64,000 bases of DNA from Theocolax elegans (Eukaryota > Arthropoda > Insecta > Hymenoptera > Cerocephalidae). The DNA is taken from contig CM047425.1 of assembly GCA_026168455.1 (NCBI GenBank), forward strand, positions 42,304,711-42,368,710. Reading direction: 5' to 3'. The position numbers and the translations under genes were made by a program. Within the stretch, counting starts at the first letter, position 1. The number at the start of each line of letters is the position of its first letter. Below, piece by piece: positions 20,969 to 31,696 of the stretch. The notes beneath the pieces were generated by a model. It was not told the origin of the DNA, did not search any database, and was given only the letters and a program-made list of their open reading frames with translations.

Positions 20969-21560
20969 GTAATTATTTAATTATCTCTGCTGAAATTTTA
21001 TGTGTAAACCAACAAACTAATGATGGTACAATTAAGAACAAATGAAAAAGAATATTTTATTTATCTTTTTATTGTTAAACAGCAGTTGTACACGCTGCTT
21101 CTAACGTTTCCACCTGTAACCTGTCAATAACTTTTTTTTTCTCAAAATCTCAGGTGGTACAATTAATTTTTCTGTAAAGTTTATTAAATATAAATATAAA
21201 TATATTTTTAACTATTTTTTTCAGAGTCATTATACCAACTTTCACGTTTCTTTGAATTTTAAATCACCCGCCTTTTCGTACGCCACAACTGCGCATGCGC
21301 GATGCCCATGCTTGCCCCCTGGTTATTATTTAATTATCTCTGCTGAAATTTAATGTGTAAACCAACAAACTAATGATGGTACAATTAAGAACAAATAAAA
21401 AAGAATATTTAATTTGTCTTTTTATTGTTAAACAGCTGTTGCACACGCTGCTTCCAACGTTTCCACCTGTAACCTGACAATAACTTTTTTTTTCTCAAAA
21501 CCTCAGGTGGTACAATTAAATTTTCTGTAAAGTCTATGAAAGATAAATGAATATACATCG
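20969..21560. repeat. Tandem duplication, about 353-bp period
   Basis: The stretch from ttatttaattatctctgctg to tggtacaattaa...ctgtaaagt occurs at about 20,970-21,190 and again at about 21,322-21,540 with few differences. The copies are separated by sequence containing ctgcgcatgcgc. Each includes two copies of a GGTACAATTAA-type motif. Confidence 0.8.
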
Positions 21561-22206
21561 TTGACTATTTTTTATAAGATCTTTCGAGCATTTTTTGATC
21601 TATTCATGACTTTTAAATAACGCGCCATAAGAAAGCCGCTACGCATGCGTTTCTCGTATTTCCGGTGACCGCGCATGCGCGGTGACTGGAAATATATTTG
21701 CGCTATGTCAGTACAATTTTTTTTTGATTTTTTATTTATTGTATTATATTATTTCGCAAAAGTAACGGTGGTACAATTAAGTATAAAAAAAGTACAATTT
21801 TTCTGCACCTTTCCTTTAACGTTAAAACCACTTTAAAAGGAGCTATTGGCGGATTAATATTCTAGTACTTTAGGATTTTTTTTCTAAAAAACTACGGGGG
21901 TACAATTGAAAATTTTTTTTTTGTTGAAAAGTACAATTAAAAATACGTAGATTAGCATTTTTTTTTAATTATATTTCGAAGGGTCGTCGGGCTGGGGTAA
22001 GGGCGGTACTTATCTTCGAGAATATGTATTTATTATACTTTGTCTTTAATTCATAGTGCAACGATTCAGAGATACTACGAAAGAATTTTTATAATTTTTA
22101 ATGAATATTGACGTGTAGTAAGTTACCAATGTAATAATTATAATATATGTATATTCAATCTTGTTATTCTAATCTAATGTAAACAATATGTGTAATAAAG
22201 GTAATG

Positions 22207-22242
22207 CCTGAAGAGGATGGAGAATTTCCATCGAAACGTTGC
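22207..22242 (+). ncRNA. Hammerhead-like ribozyme motif (right arm)
   Basis: The core ctgaaga and gaaac flank a hairpin with stem gatgga/tccatc and loop gaatt. In hammerheads the seventh core position is variable, so ctgaaga is allowed. A bulged G before the stem weakens the match. It is located in the terminal arm, as in other Penelope-like elements. Confidence 0.55.
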
Positions 22243-22329
22243 AATGTAATGTAAACAATATAGTGTGTTCATCAATTATCGATACAATACCTAATCTAGA
22301 AAAACTATTATATTCTTTGTAGTTATTAC

Positions 22330-23290
22330 ATTTTTCTATAGAAATTAACTTAGATTATTTTTAAGTAATAACTATATTTTATAATATTTTGTAGTTAATT
22401 TCCAGTTGTAAAAACATAAATGTTACATGTATGTAATAAAAAATATATGCATGTAACATGCATGTTTCTTTTATTATATAAGTTTATATATTAGATAAAT
22501 ATTAATAAGTTTAAAAATAACATTATTATATTGTTTAACGTTATAATAAATTAAAATTTATAATGAAAATTGAAAGATGAGCTTAAATGGTACATGCAAT
22601 ACCATCTTACGATGCATTTTTCAACTTTCATTACCGATTGAGAGACAGAAAAGTCCTCCCTTTGGAAAATTAGGACGGCCTCTGGGCCTTGCACTAATCA
22701 ATTAGAGGGTCAGCGCGCTCGATTTTGGGTTGGACCCTCAGGCTTTTCCAGCCCTCCTACGCAAGAGTGGAAGCTTAAAAGTGCATCACCGAGCTGATGT
22801 GTAAAGGAAAAGTGCAAGGACAGGTCAGTTCCATTCAGTTTATGCAAGTCAAACTTTTCAATCAATTTTCAAGCTTGTTAAGTTGCAAACGTTTTTATTT
22901 TGTTATTTTTCTAAGTTAATCTAAGTGATTTGAACCTGATTTAAGAATATTTGTATAAGTCAACGGAAAAACTCAACTTTAAAAAAGTAAGAATAAATCT
23001 AATTATTAATATAAACTTATAGTCTATCTTTTATAAATCTTTATTTCCACTCAAACCTATTCTGTCCAAAGAGAACTGAAATATACGCTAAGTTCATAAA
23101 GCGGTTCTCTTTAATATTTTCTTGCTATACCCATTCCTAAAAGTTATAAATAAATACGCTACTTTGTATTAGATAACTTTTCCTTCTCATAATACTAACA
23201 ATAAAATCACCCAAAAAAAAGAAATAACGTAAAAGAAAGTTGATTTTTTTTCAAGCGCAAAAATTAAAACCCTGACTATTGGAAATACTA
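22330..23290. other. Non-coding, G+C-richer patch inside
   Basis: No gene is recognised. The segment 22,620-22,840 is richer in G+C than its surroundings (gacggcctctgggccttgc, ggaccctcaggcttttcc) and may be a remnant of a different element. The PolB reading resumes on the - strand just right of about 23,290. Confidence 0.4.
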
Positions 23291-24620
23291 TCTAGGCCAA
23301 AAACTTAACGGTTATTTAAAAGTTGTGATACCGACATCACAGCTGTATATTGACAAACACTATACTGCCAAATCGCGTGAATTTTTATTAATTTATAACC
23401 GCGTTCTTAACTTTTTTTATTTCATCAGACACCCATGTACCGGTAAAAATACGTTTTTCTTCTAGGTCGTGCGTGCACTCTTGCTCATTTAGCATTTCGT
23501 GCAGGTACGACACAATGGAAAAAGTAATCTTTCGTGCATTTTTACTGGTAACACGGGATGAAATAAATTTTGCGGAGGTAAAATGTCGCATTTTATTAAA
23601 GCTTCGACATTATTAAAATTTTCAAAATTGGTACCTACTAAATCGTTACATTGTTGACCAATATAAATTTTTAGATGACTTAGTGGGTATTTTCCGTACT
23701 TGTTAATGTACGGATACAGCGAACATACATCTAAATATTTAATTTTGTACGTTGTCTTTCGCCTCGTACATAATTACGGTATTATCTATACGGCCATCGT
23801 AAAAGGCATCTCTCTGTTCTATTTTAATCCCTTTTAAAAGAGGATGTGATTTTAAAAAGTCATTTAAATCAGTATTATCTGATAGATATTCTTTAAAATT
23901 ACACCCCCACATTTCTATTATAATATATCCAAAGCTTTTAATGTGTTTAGTTTTTAAAACGGTTTTTTCATAACGACTGTTAAAAGTCGAACCGTCTATT
24001 AAAATTTTATCACGACTCGACGAAAAATAGCGAGGACATCCGTGGTAAAAACAATCGTGATATTCATAAACGGTACCCTTATGGGTTACGCTCGGTAAGA
24101 AACCATCAACACGAAAACCTTCGCTTAAAATATATTGTCGAAGGCGTACGGCGTGTACGATTTCGCGACCGATTTTTTTTTCTTCACACAGAAGCCACGA
24201 AGCTTCTTGTGAATTTTGTCCCGTTTGCGCATAACCTGTTGACGATATTATGCCGATTGTATCTTTTTTTAAAAAAATTTTACGGGATAATATCGAACAG
24301 GTTAAAGCTATCGTCACAGCTTCTTCAAAAATTCATACACGCCTCTCGCAATATATTTACGTCGTCTATACAATATTTAATTATTTCGCTACGTAAATTT
24401 TATACATGATTTTTGTCAATATTATTATACCATTTATAAAATGTTTGTCGATCTTCGCTTGACATCGTTTCGGGGGAAAAATATTTATCATCCGGAATCG
24501 AGCCTACATAATTTATATTTTCTTTTGTATTGAAGAGATGTGGAAAGTAGCCTGTTTTCATATCAGCTGCAAGCCCAAATGGTTTGGGTAAATTTGCCAA
24601 TTTCATTTGCATGTAAGGTA
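23290..24620 (-). pseudogene. Polinton DNA polymerase B, central part
   Basis: From right to left: LANLPKPFGLAADMKTGYFPH and DKYFSPETMSSEDRQTF, then the exonuclease III motif IIKYCIDDVNILREAC near 24,360. The reading 24,317-23,739 follows (EYHDCFYHGCPRYF), then motif A as YLDVCSLYPYINKYG near 23,710, and TGTWVSDEIKKV near 23,430. Stops and frame changes occur at about 24,400, 24,318, 23,741, 23,510 and 23,388. The reading ends in IHAIWQY, and its continuation is found at about 16,046, across the nested insertion. The motif order is complete for a protein-primed family B polymerase. Confidence 0.9.
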
Positions 24621-24623
24621 AAA

Positions 24624-25443
24624 GTCCCTGTTATTAAACGATTTTTAACATGTTTTTTGATCATCTCACATCTCAATAAAAAATTGAAATAAGCATGAAT
24701 GTTGGAAATTTGTATACCATTCGATGCGCGTATTCTTTCTGAACAATTACCTGGTTAAACATTTTTATTTAAACGGTTTTAATTAATTATATTATTAAAA
24801 AACGGAGAGCCTTATGTGCACGTATTATTAAACGCCTTGAAATACATGTCCCGGCTGTTTAATAATCCTGTCCCTATTTATTAAACACTTTTAAAAACGC
24901 AAAATTTAACTATTTTTTAACAATTTAGCTTAGTATTTCGATTGATACTACAAGGATTTATCTTTATTTAGTATATGCAATCATAAAATTCTATAAATAA
25001 AACGATGTTTAATAATTTTGATCATAATACAAATGCGAGTTACTTTGGTATAAAATGAACCTGTAAGAGTCTTCCGTGAGTCTTGATGCAACTATATTAT
25101 AAAGATTCAATAGCCCTTTTTCACATACTTTTGAATTTTAATCGGTTACTAATGAATAATGACGAGCATACACATATTAGTGATTCGATAGATATACGTA
25201 TCACTAACACACATACTGAAATAATATCAATTTTTCCGAAAAAAAGTTCAAAAGTAACCTTCAAGTGCGTTTGTAGGTTAACTTTCTAACCAAAAGAAAT
25301 ACATTATTTAGCCTTTATACAACATGCATATATCATTTAAATCGATTAATAATGCATTTTTAACTATTTTACCAATAAACATCTATAAATAAATCGGTAA
25401 ATATTGATTTAAAACAGTGTTTATACCGTTTAATAATAGGGAC
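24624..25443. mobile_element. MITE inserted in PolB
   Basis: The left end gtccctgttattaaacg (24,624-24,640) matches the reverse complement of the right end cgtttaataatagggac (25,427-25,443). A further copy of the end (cctgtccctatttattaaac, 24,868-24,887) lies inside next to an inverted partner, suggesting a nested or rearranged copy. No coding potential. It separates the N-terminal PolB fragment from the exonuclease region. Confidence 0.6.
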
Positions 25444-25689
25444 AGGAACAAAATCATATGTACGTAGTATGGAACAGCTAATAATTTAATTAAAGCAATA
25501 TTAAAATTGCAAAAACAGTCTGTAATCGAAATCTACGATATAAAAACTATCCCCTAATGCTTAAACGATCATATATAATCCTCTTATTAATGTATTAGAG
25601 TTAGAAAACTTTGTGCGACAATGCCGACTTTTTCCGTCAAAATGTTAATCGATCTATGCAATTTTGCCGAGTGCACAGTTTAATATTTT

Positions 25690-26160
25690 TTTGTAATTTC
25701 CCCAGTGCTTCATTCTAATTTATTTCCTTCAAAATTATTTTCTTCAAAAATTATTAATTTTATATTTTTTTCAAGAAAATAATTTTTGTGAAAATCAACC
25801 TCTTTGTTCTCAACACCCGAATTTCCCTTACCGACGGGCATTTTAACGTAAATAACGTTGATATTCAACAATTCATCAATTGAAAAATCGGAATTGCTTT
25901 GACAGACCTTGCCAAACAATTCCCATATTTCTTTTGATTGAAAATCTTATACACGTGTAAAACGCGACCCGGTACTACCTAACGGAAATTTGTCGGAACT
26001 TAGAGTTATTCCAATCATATCGCTGTTCGAGCGATCTTTTAATATATAACGCGTTATTTCTTGAAACGTATCTTTTACATAATTAACAGGATTTTTGCTT
26101 CCTGCGTAATCTATAATCTTAAACTTTATCTCGCGACCTAATGTACAAAAACGGGGCAGG
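25690..26160 (-). pseudogene. Polinton DNA polymerase B, N-terminal part
   Basis: The reading from 26,160 leftward contains IIDYAGSKNPVNYVKDTFQE, SDMIGITLSSDKFPLGSTGS, KEIWELFGKVCQSNSDFSI and VIYVKMPVGKG. This sequence of statements (IGI-x-L near the start, IW-x-x-F-x-x-V-x-QSN, V-x-MPVG-x-G) is the standard N-terminus of Polinton PolB. One in-frame stop lies near 25,950. The true start Met was not identified; 26,160 is approximate. Confidence 0.85.
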
Positions 26161-26620
26161 TATCGCTCGCTATTATAATATAATTTAAAAATTTACACAA
26201 ATCATTAATGATGATGATAAAATCTGTAACGAATAATTGTTATTATTTTATAGATTGAACTTGAAACTAAGATTTTTCAGCACCACTTTCGCAATAATTC
26301 AGCTAATTCAAAGAGTATCTACTAATTACGGATCTCAAGAAATTCCTAAAAACCCAGATATAGCCTTCTGCAGGGTTAAAATTACTTTTGTTAAGGGTTT
26401 TATATATAATAAATGGACAGCGTAATATTTATTTAACGAATAGAATTGTTTATTAACAAAACAATCAATATAGTTTGTAACGCTTCCGCTGGGGATCAAG
26501 GCGGAGGTTTGGAGATATAATTTAAAATAAACATTAGGGCAGTCAAAAACACTTTACTGTTGCTGGAATTAATTTACAGTACTTATAAATTATATAAAAT
26601 CACGGTCGTCAGTCACTATT
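26161..26620. other. A+T-rich, nothing recognised
   Basis: No coding signal. The right Polinton terminus should lie in or beyond this stretch. A sequence tgtaacgcttccgctgggg at about 26,476 has the look of an LTR start (TGT...), but no partner end was found. Confidence 0.35.
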
Positions 26621-26639
26621 TGAGTGGCAAATGAAATAC

Positions 26640-27190
26640 TAGCATACGCACACTCATACCGCGCGAGGAAGCCACGCCACGGCCTTACACTCACCGAGAG
26701 TCGCGCGCTCGCGTACCGCGGACTGCATCGTACGAGTTGCTTGTCGAGCGTCCAAAACGAGAGAGAGCGGACGAAACGCGCTGAAACTCGAGCTACGGCC
26801 GTGGCCGATAGCATAGTTTCGCGGTTGCCCGTGCGCTTGCCAAGCGCTGAGAATTTGGCCCGACTTACACACGCACACGCACGCACACGCACACGCACAT
26901 GTGACTGGCATTAGAGTGACCAGTTAGCGATTTTTTTTCCTTTTCTCTCTTACGTATATTGACGTTTATTAAGCAAGAGCAACAAAGAGAAAAAAATCAC
27001 CATCTGGCAATCCTGACTGGCATACGAATCGCTATGTCACAAGTTCAACAGACTTATTACTCACGTGCCCGTTACATGAGAGCCGAAGCGCACGGTACCG
27101 TGTCTGTAGTTTCGGAGTGGCAACGCAGAGTGCGAGAATACCCGACAAGAGAAGAGGAAACACTTCTCTTCCCTGATGTCACAGAAATTA
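26640..27190. other. CpG-rich block with CA-type simple repeat
   Basis: G+C and CpG content rises sharply (for example accgcgcgaggaagccacgc, gagtcgcgcgctcgcgtac). The (acgcac)n run at about 26,872-26,900 is a simple repeat. Open frames here on both strands are a by-product of high G+C. It may be an LTR or promoter remnant, or a host CpG-rich exon. I cannot decide. Confidence 0.4.
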
Positions 27191-27199
27191 TCTAGAGTA

Positions 27200-27855
27200 T
27201 TCGACCACTTTTTAACCCATTAAGTCCCAACCGACCATTTCACAGTCGATTTGTTTTTCGCTTAGAAAAAATAGAGAATAGACTAGAATAAAAAAGGAAA
27301 TGACTGTTTCTTATGTAAAATTACCTGCTCTATCTGAATTCAGCATCAGATTTTTGATATTTTCCACGGAAAATTCAATATAGCCGCTCAAAGCAAAAAA
27401 AAAATTCCATTTTTTGAAAATCGACTGTGGGCCTTTATTTTCTAATTTTGACGACAAAATCAAATGCACATAGTAAAACGACCATAAACATGATTACATA
27501 GCCATTAGTAAAAACTCGAACAAACATTTTTTTTAAACCAACTTGATTTATTGTGATGCAAAAAAACCACCCTGCTGAAAAACATTCATTCAAAATGATT
27601 AAAATTTATTGAAAAGAAATTAATTTTAATAATTTTTAATAGATTCAATGAACTTAAAAATTTTAACAATTAAAAAAGAATGGATTTTAATCAATTTTAA
27701 AAATGATTACATTTCGGATGAATTTTAATTTCGATATAAATAAACTTTAATCGACATTTATAACATATAATAATAGAATGGCTTCATATTTACTTAATTC
27801 TGATTTAATTCAATAAATTCTAATTGATACGAATACTAGTGGCATCAAATTATTT
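27200..27855. other. Non-coding, possible second piggyBac-type end
   Basis: ttaacccattaagtcccaac at 27,212-27,231 resembles piggyBac-type ends (TTAA followed by C-rich start), and cgactgtgg near 27,422 is an inverted match to ccacagtcg-type sequence near 27,240. No coding potential is visible. Confidence 0.3.
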
Positions 27856-28905
27856 TTAACCTTTAGAGGATGGGGATGGTCGATATTTTGACCACCCAAC
27901 GAACACAAACTATTTGATAGTTTTAAGGTAAAATTAATATGCTTAATAACAGAAAAATAGTAAAAATAGTTTTAAAGGTGTCCTTGACCTTGAAAATTAT
28001 CATTTCAAGGTCAAATATATTTTTTAGTATTTTAGTTTCAAAGAGTGGATATCTATGTTCTTTGATGCGCTGAGTTTGAAAAAAATAATGAAAAAATTCC
28101 TGAAAGGATTCTTGACCTTGGAAATTGCTACTTAAAGACAAAATTTTTTTTGGATATTTTGTTCCTGATGTTGGTTATGTCCACATTGTTTGATGCGCTA
28201 ATTGTATGTTCGAAGTAATACTGCGTATCGGAAAATTCATTTTATTATCTATGTAGATCTAAGGTCTAAAGTATAAATAATTATAAGTATTTGCAATAAA
28301 GTAAGTAGGTAGCAAAGTAAGAATTGGATTGTACTAAATTCGTAGCAGATCAATATAATTGATTCATAATCTTACGATTAGAATTCTTATAGGACATGTA
28401 CACATTTACTTGATGTATTATTATAAGTTTTTTTACGTTGTTGTATAAATATTTTATCAGATTATCTTATCATTGAAAAAATGGAAATTGATGGTTGGAG
28501 TAGTGGCGAATCCGAACCAGAGGTAGAAGGAAACGTAGAAAATGAAGAAATTGATGACATTAATTTTGAAGATAATTATGTTGAAAGTGAAATTTTTCAC
28601 GACGCGTATTTTTATTCATCAATCAAAGACCTCGAAGATAGTTCAAAAATAAATCCGAATATTTGTATATCAGGAACTAATCCAATCGATTATCTTAATT
28701 ATTTTTTAGATTCATCATTATTTCAAATGATTGTAGACGGAAACGAATCGTTATCAAACTCCAGATAATGGAAAACGTTATACACATACAAAATCTTGGA
28801 ATCCTCTTACGAAAGATGAACTTAAAAAAATTCCTTGCTCTTTCGATTCTAATGAGTCATATGCGAAGAGATAATTTGAAAGATTATTGATCTACAGAAG
28901 TATGA
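27856..28905 (+). mobile_element. piggyBac element, 5' part only
   Basis: TTAA at 27,856-27,859 is followed by CCTTTAGAGGATGGGG, a piggyBac-type terminus. About 620 bp further on is the start of a piggyBac transposase. The coding sequence ends abruptly near 28,900 and no 3' end was found, so this is a 3'-truncated copy. Confidence 0.6.
28481..28905 (+). pseudogene. piggyBac transposase N-terminal fragment
   Basis: The first reading starts MEIDGWSSGESEPEVEGNVE (acidic N-terminus) and reaches NPIDYLNYFLDSSLFQMIVD, the conserved entry to the DDE_Tnp_1_7 domain. A frameshift near 28,740 continues the domain (GKRYTHTKSWNPLTKDELKK). A second near 28,835 continues with LALSILMSHMRRDNLKDY, and a stop follows at about 28,888. 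The catalytic aspartates are not present. PiggyBac transposases cut and paste at TTAA. Confidence 0.8.
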
Positions 28906-29570
28906 GTGTACTCAGGCGATACAAGAACTCGTCTTTTTGCCACCCTCGCTTCGCTCGGGCGGCAAATGCGGCTCGTGCGTGAATCACCTGCTTCGCACAC
29001 TCGTATCGTAATATACTATTTTCCGTGATTTAAGCACTCCTTAATCAGAATGCTTTGCGCACGGTTTTATCTTGTATATTCATTATATTCATTGTTTAGC
29101 CCTGTAACTCAGAAAGTACGGCACAGAGAAAAAAAGTTCCATACATAAGTTGCTGGATTTCGCCCGGGCAATCTGGTAGTAACCTTAATTTGACCTTAGG
29201 CTTGAACTTCAAGGTCATTTGAAGGTCTAGTGGAGTTTTTTAAATGGAAACTTCTATTGTTTATTGCAGAAATAGAAAGCGGCAGAAATTCCCTTTCTAA
29301 CTAGATAAGAGACATAGGGAAACGTGATCCAAAAGTCATTTGAAGGTCAAATGTCCTGAAAACCCTAAAATAGGAGTTTTCCAGATAATTTGAAAAGTAA
29401 GGACGCTAGAAAAAGCTTTTCACGGAAAAGTTCCAGGATTCTTTGTCAATCAATTAACTGTGATCTTTGCCATGACATCCAGTTTCGTTTATGAAATGGA
29501 ATTCTCTTTTATTTTTACTAAAATTAAAAGCGAGAAAAATTGCCAAATTTGTCAAATTTGTTTTTTTTTC
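28906..29570. other. Non-coding; palindromic GCTCGCTTCGCTCG-type motif
   Basis: Around 28,945 the sequence ctcgcttcgctcgggcggc resembles motifs at about 32,250, 40,145, 40,440 and 63,300. No gene is recognised in the rest. Confidence 0.4.
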
Positions 29571-29575
29571 TATTT

Positions 29576-29810
29576 GACGTTGGATAACCTTAAATCTGGC
29601 CTCTTACGGAAAGCTGATCCCAGAATTGGACTCAGCGACCCCAAAAACTTATAAGACCGGTTGCTCGAGCCCTTCGCTTGAATTCTTCAATTTGACTTTG
29701 GATGACCTTAAACCTGGTGTCTTACGGAAAAACCGACCCCGAATTCGGACTCAACAACTCCAAAAATCTGTAAGACCGATGGCTCGGATCCGTTGCTTAG
29801 GTTCAGTTTA
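29576..29810 (+). repeat. Diverged tandem duplication, about 119-bp unit
   Basis: Two units start at about 29,576 (ttggataaccttaaatctgg) and about 29,695 (ttggatgaccttaaacctgg) and share tcttacggaaa, ggactca, ccaaaaa and taagaccg at the same spacings. They are clearly diverged. The unit is of unknown origin. Confidence 0.7.
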
Positions 29811-30149
29811 ATCGATTTCTAAAACGAACTCATTATTTCTTATACTCTTTTCTCGTACGAATTCATAATATCGATGCTTTTTCAAGAAATCTCAACTGGA
29901 AGGTACTCTGTAATGCGTTATCAAACATTAATAGTACTATTGAAAGAAGATGCATTTTGAAACCTAGTTTAAGCTGAAAATTTTTGTTCTGAAGAAACCA
30001 GTCATTATTTTGTAGATTCGTAATTTTTACCGAAAGAAATTTTGTTATTCATTTCATTGTATAAATTTTGAGAGCATCTCATTATAGCCTCAATCTTTTA
30101 AACGCTTTTGGCTGATTTAAATCATTTGATTTTCTCGGATTTGTTCGCA

Positions 30150-30460
30150 GCGTATCCTTATAAAAGAGTCGCTGAGAGTTTCGCGATGCAGATAATAAAA
30201 TATCGAAAAGTATAGTTATGCGGACAGTACAACGTTTTGAGCAAACAGGGTATGAGGAAAAGTCGATAGAATTCCTACAATCTTCAACAGAAGATCAACA
30301 CATTTCTCAACATAGTGCTGCTCTGGAGTACGAAATTTCACTTGGATCCTCTTCTAAGATCATGAAAAAGAATAAGTGGCATCCATACAAAATTCACATG
30401 ATCCAAGAATTACCAGAAGATGATATCGATAGGCGTTCACAGCACGATTACAACTTTTGT
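30150..30460 (+). pseudogene. Tc1/mariner-type transposase, helix-turn-helix fragment
   Basis: The reading 30,218-30,541 contains MRTVQRFEQTGYEEKS near the start, KKNKWHPYKIHMIQELPEDD, then IDRRSQHDYNFCI. In the DDE_3 group of insect transposases the pattern is a first helix-turn-helix ending V-x-R-x-F-x-x-TG, then K-x-HPYK-x-x-x-x-QEL-x-x-DD-x-RR-x-x-FC. The catalytic domain is absent downstream. It is a relic, and the surrounding 29,850-31,490 shows no other part of it. Confidence 0.6.
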
Positions 30461-30544
30461 ATAAAACATTTTTTTTCTGAGCTATACTTTCTGAGTTACA
30501 GGGGGGTTCGGGACGTTTTTAAGTCTTTATATATGAAGTGACAA

Positions 30545-31490
30545 ATTAGAAATTAATGCAACTTAAAAGGCAATTACACAAAATAGGATTAGAAAAATTA
30601 AATCGGACAAAGTGATTTAAGGGTTTCTGCCCGCCTTGAACACAATGAAGGTATTTTTTCAAGATTACTTTCATAACTAAAAAAATGATTGCTTGAAATA
30701 ATGACGGCCTACAGATGATGCTCTCTACGGAACGCGTAAGAGGCGCCGTATTTAAGTAATTTTAGCACATCTGGCAAGCTAGCTAGACAAAAACAAGGTC
30801 GGGTCATAAGGACTTAATTTTGAAAACGAATGCAAAGCAATTCTTTTTTTAAATTGGTTTATTACACACTGTTCTGCGGTATGTTTGTGAAATGAGTTTA
30901 GGTAGATTTCACACTCTTTCTAAAATTTTTCCAGGATTTCAATGAACTTAGAAAAATTTAGATCGGTTAATAAACAAATCGGTTAAGATTGGTTTAAAGC
31001 CTACCATCATTTTACCTGTTTTTTATGCAACGATACCCGCTCTACGTAACGAACAATTTTTACGAAAAATTTTATTTACTTTCTTATATAAGCTTTGTTA
31101 AGATATTTTACTATTTACATTATTTATTTTAATAATTTTGCTGGATAGAATTATATATCTAAAACATTTGCTTTAATAAAATATTTAACGAAACTTTGAT
31201 TGTTGAAAATATTACATGTTTCCGTATTATAAACGCATCGTCAAGTATTCTTTTTCTGGGTACAGTAATTTTTTATTATAATGAAAGGCGTTTAGATTTG
31301 TTAGACAGAGAGGGGAAAATTCGTTTTTCTTTTTGGAAAAATATTTGATTATGCCTTTAGATGCTCTTGATTATTTGATCAACAAGGAGAGTAATATCTA
31401 TTTATTTGTTATTGTAATGTATATTATTGTATTTAATTTAATTTGTTCCATAGTTTTTTTTTCTATTCTTAGCTATACTAATATTACAAC
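30545..31490. other. A+T-rich, nothing recognised
   Basis: No coding signal or repeat was identified. Confidence 0.5.
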
Positions 31491-31498
31491 ATGAAAAG

Positions 31499-31612
31499 TT
31501 GCAAAATAATATAAACAACAGTAACAATAATAACAATAACAATAATAACAGTAATAATGACAATGATAATGATAATTATAATTATAATAATTATAATAAT
31601 CATAATAAATAT
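31499..31612. repeat. AAC/AAT low-complexity run
   Basis: Imperfect (aataac)n then (aatgat)n then (aattat)n. It would translate to poly-Asn but has no gene context. Confidence 0.9.
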
Positions 31613-31696
31613 AAACTCAAGGTAATTTGTAAAGTAAATGAAATTTGCAAATTAAATGAAATTAAGCTAAATAAAATCTATATTTTTCTTACATTA

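Larger units (their letters stand above)
18256..22320. mobile_element. Penelope-like composite with inverted terminal blocks
   Basis: A 20-bp direct repeat GAAAAACTATTATATTCTTT flanks the block (18,256-18,275; about 22,300-22,319). Just inside are ~300-bp arms in inverted orientation (18,308-18,605 and 22,003-22,298), each holding a hammerhead-like sequence. The interior carries a GIY-YIG domain in + orientation between a second pair of inverted arms, and further non-coding repeats. Penelope-like elements often have inverted pseudo-LTR arrangements and variable target duplications. Reverse transcriptase is absent except for its C-terminal edge, so this is a defective composite copy. Confidence 0.6.
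8690..26160 (-). mobile_element. Polinton/Maverick, degraded, with nested insertions
   Basis: On the - strand, from right to left, lie DNA polymerase B (26.15 to 15.11 kb, split), packaging ATPase, an 87-aa and a 128-aa conserved protein, retroviral-type integrase with chromodomain, a minor-capsid-like protein and a pVI/pX-like protein. This set defines Polintons, the virus-like self-synthesising transposons of eukaryotes. ATPase and capsid-like ORFs are open, while integrase and PolB are broken. I did not find the double-jelly-roll major capsid protein, the adenain-like protease, or the terminal inverted repeats. They may be deleted, or lie where I failed to recognise them. Confidence 0.85.

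Noticed and set aside
22620..22840. G+C-richer patch considered as a tRNA or SINE head
   Set aside because: I could not fold a cloverleaf or find A and B box sequences at the proper spacing.
26590..26914. Several overlapping open frames on both strands in the CpG-rich block
   Set aside because: High G+C lowers stop-codon frequency; none has a domain or convincing start context.
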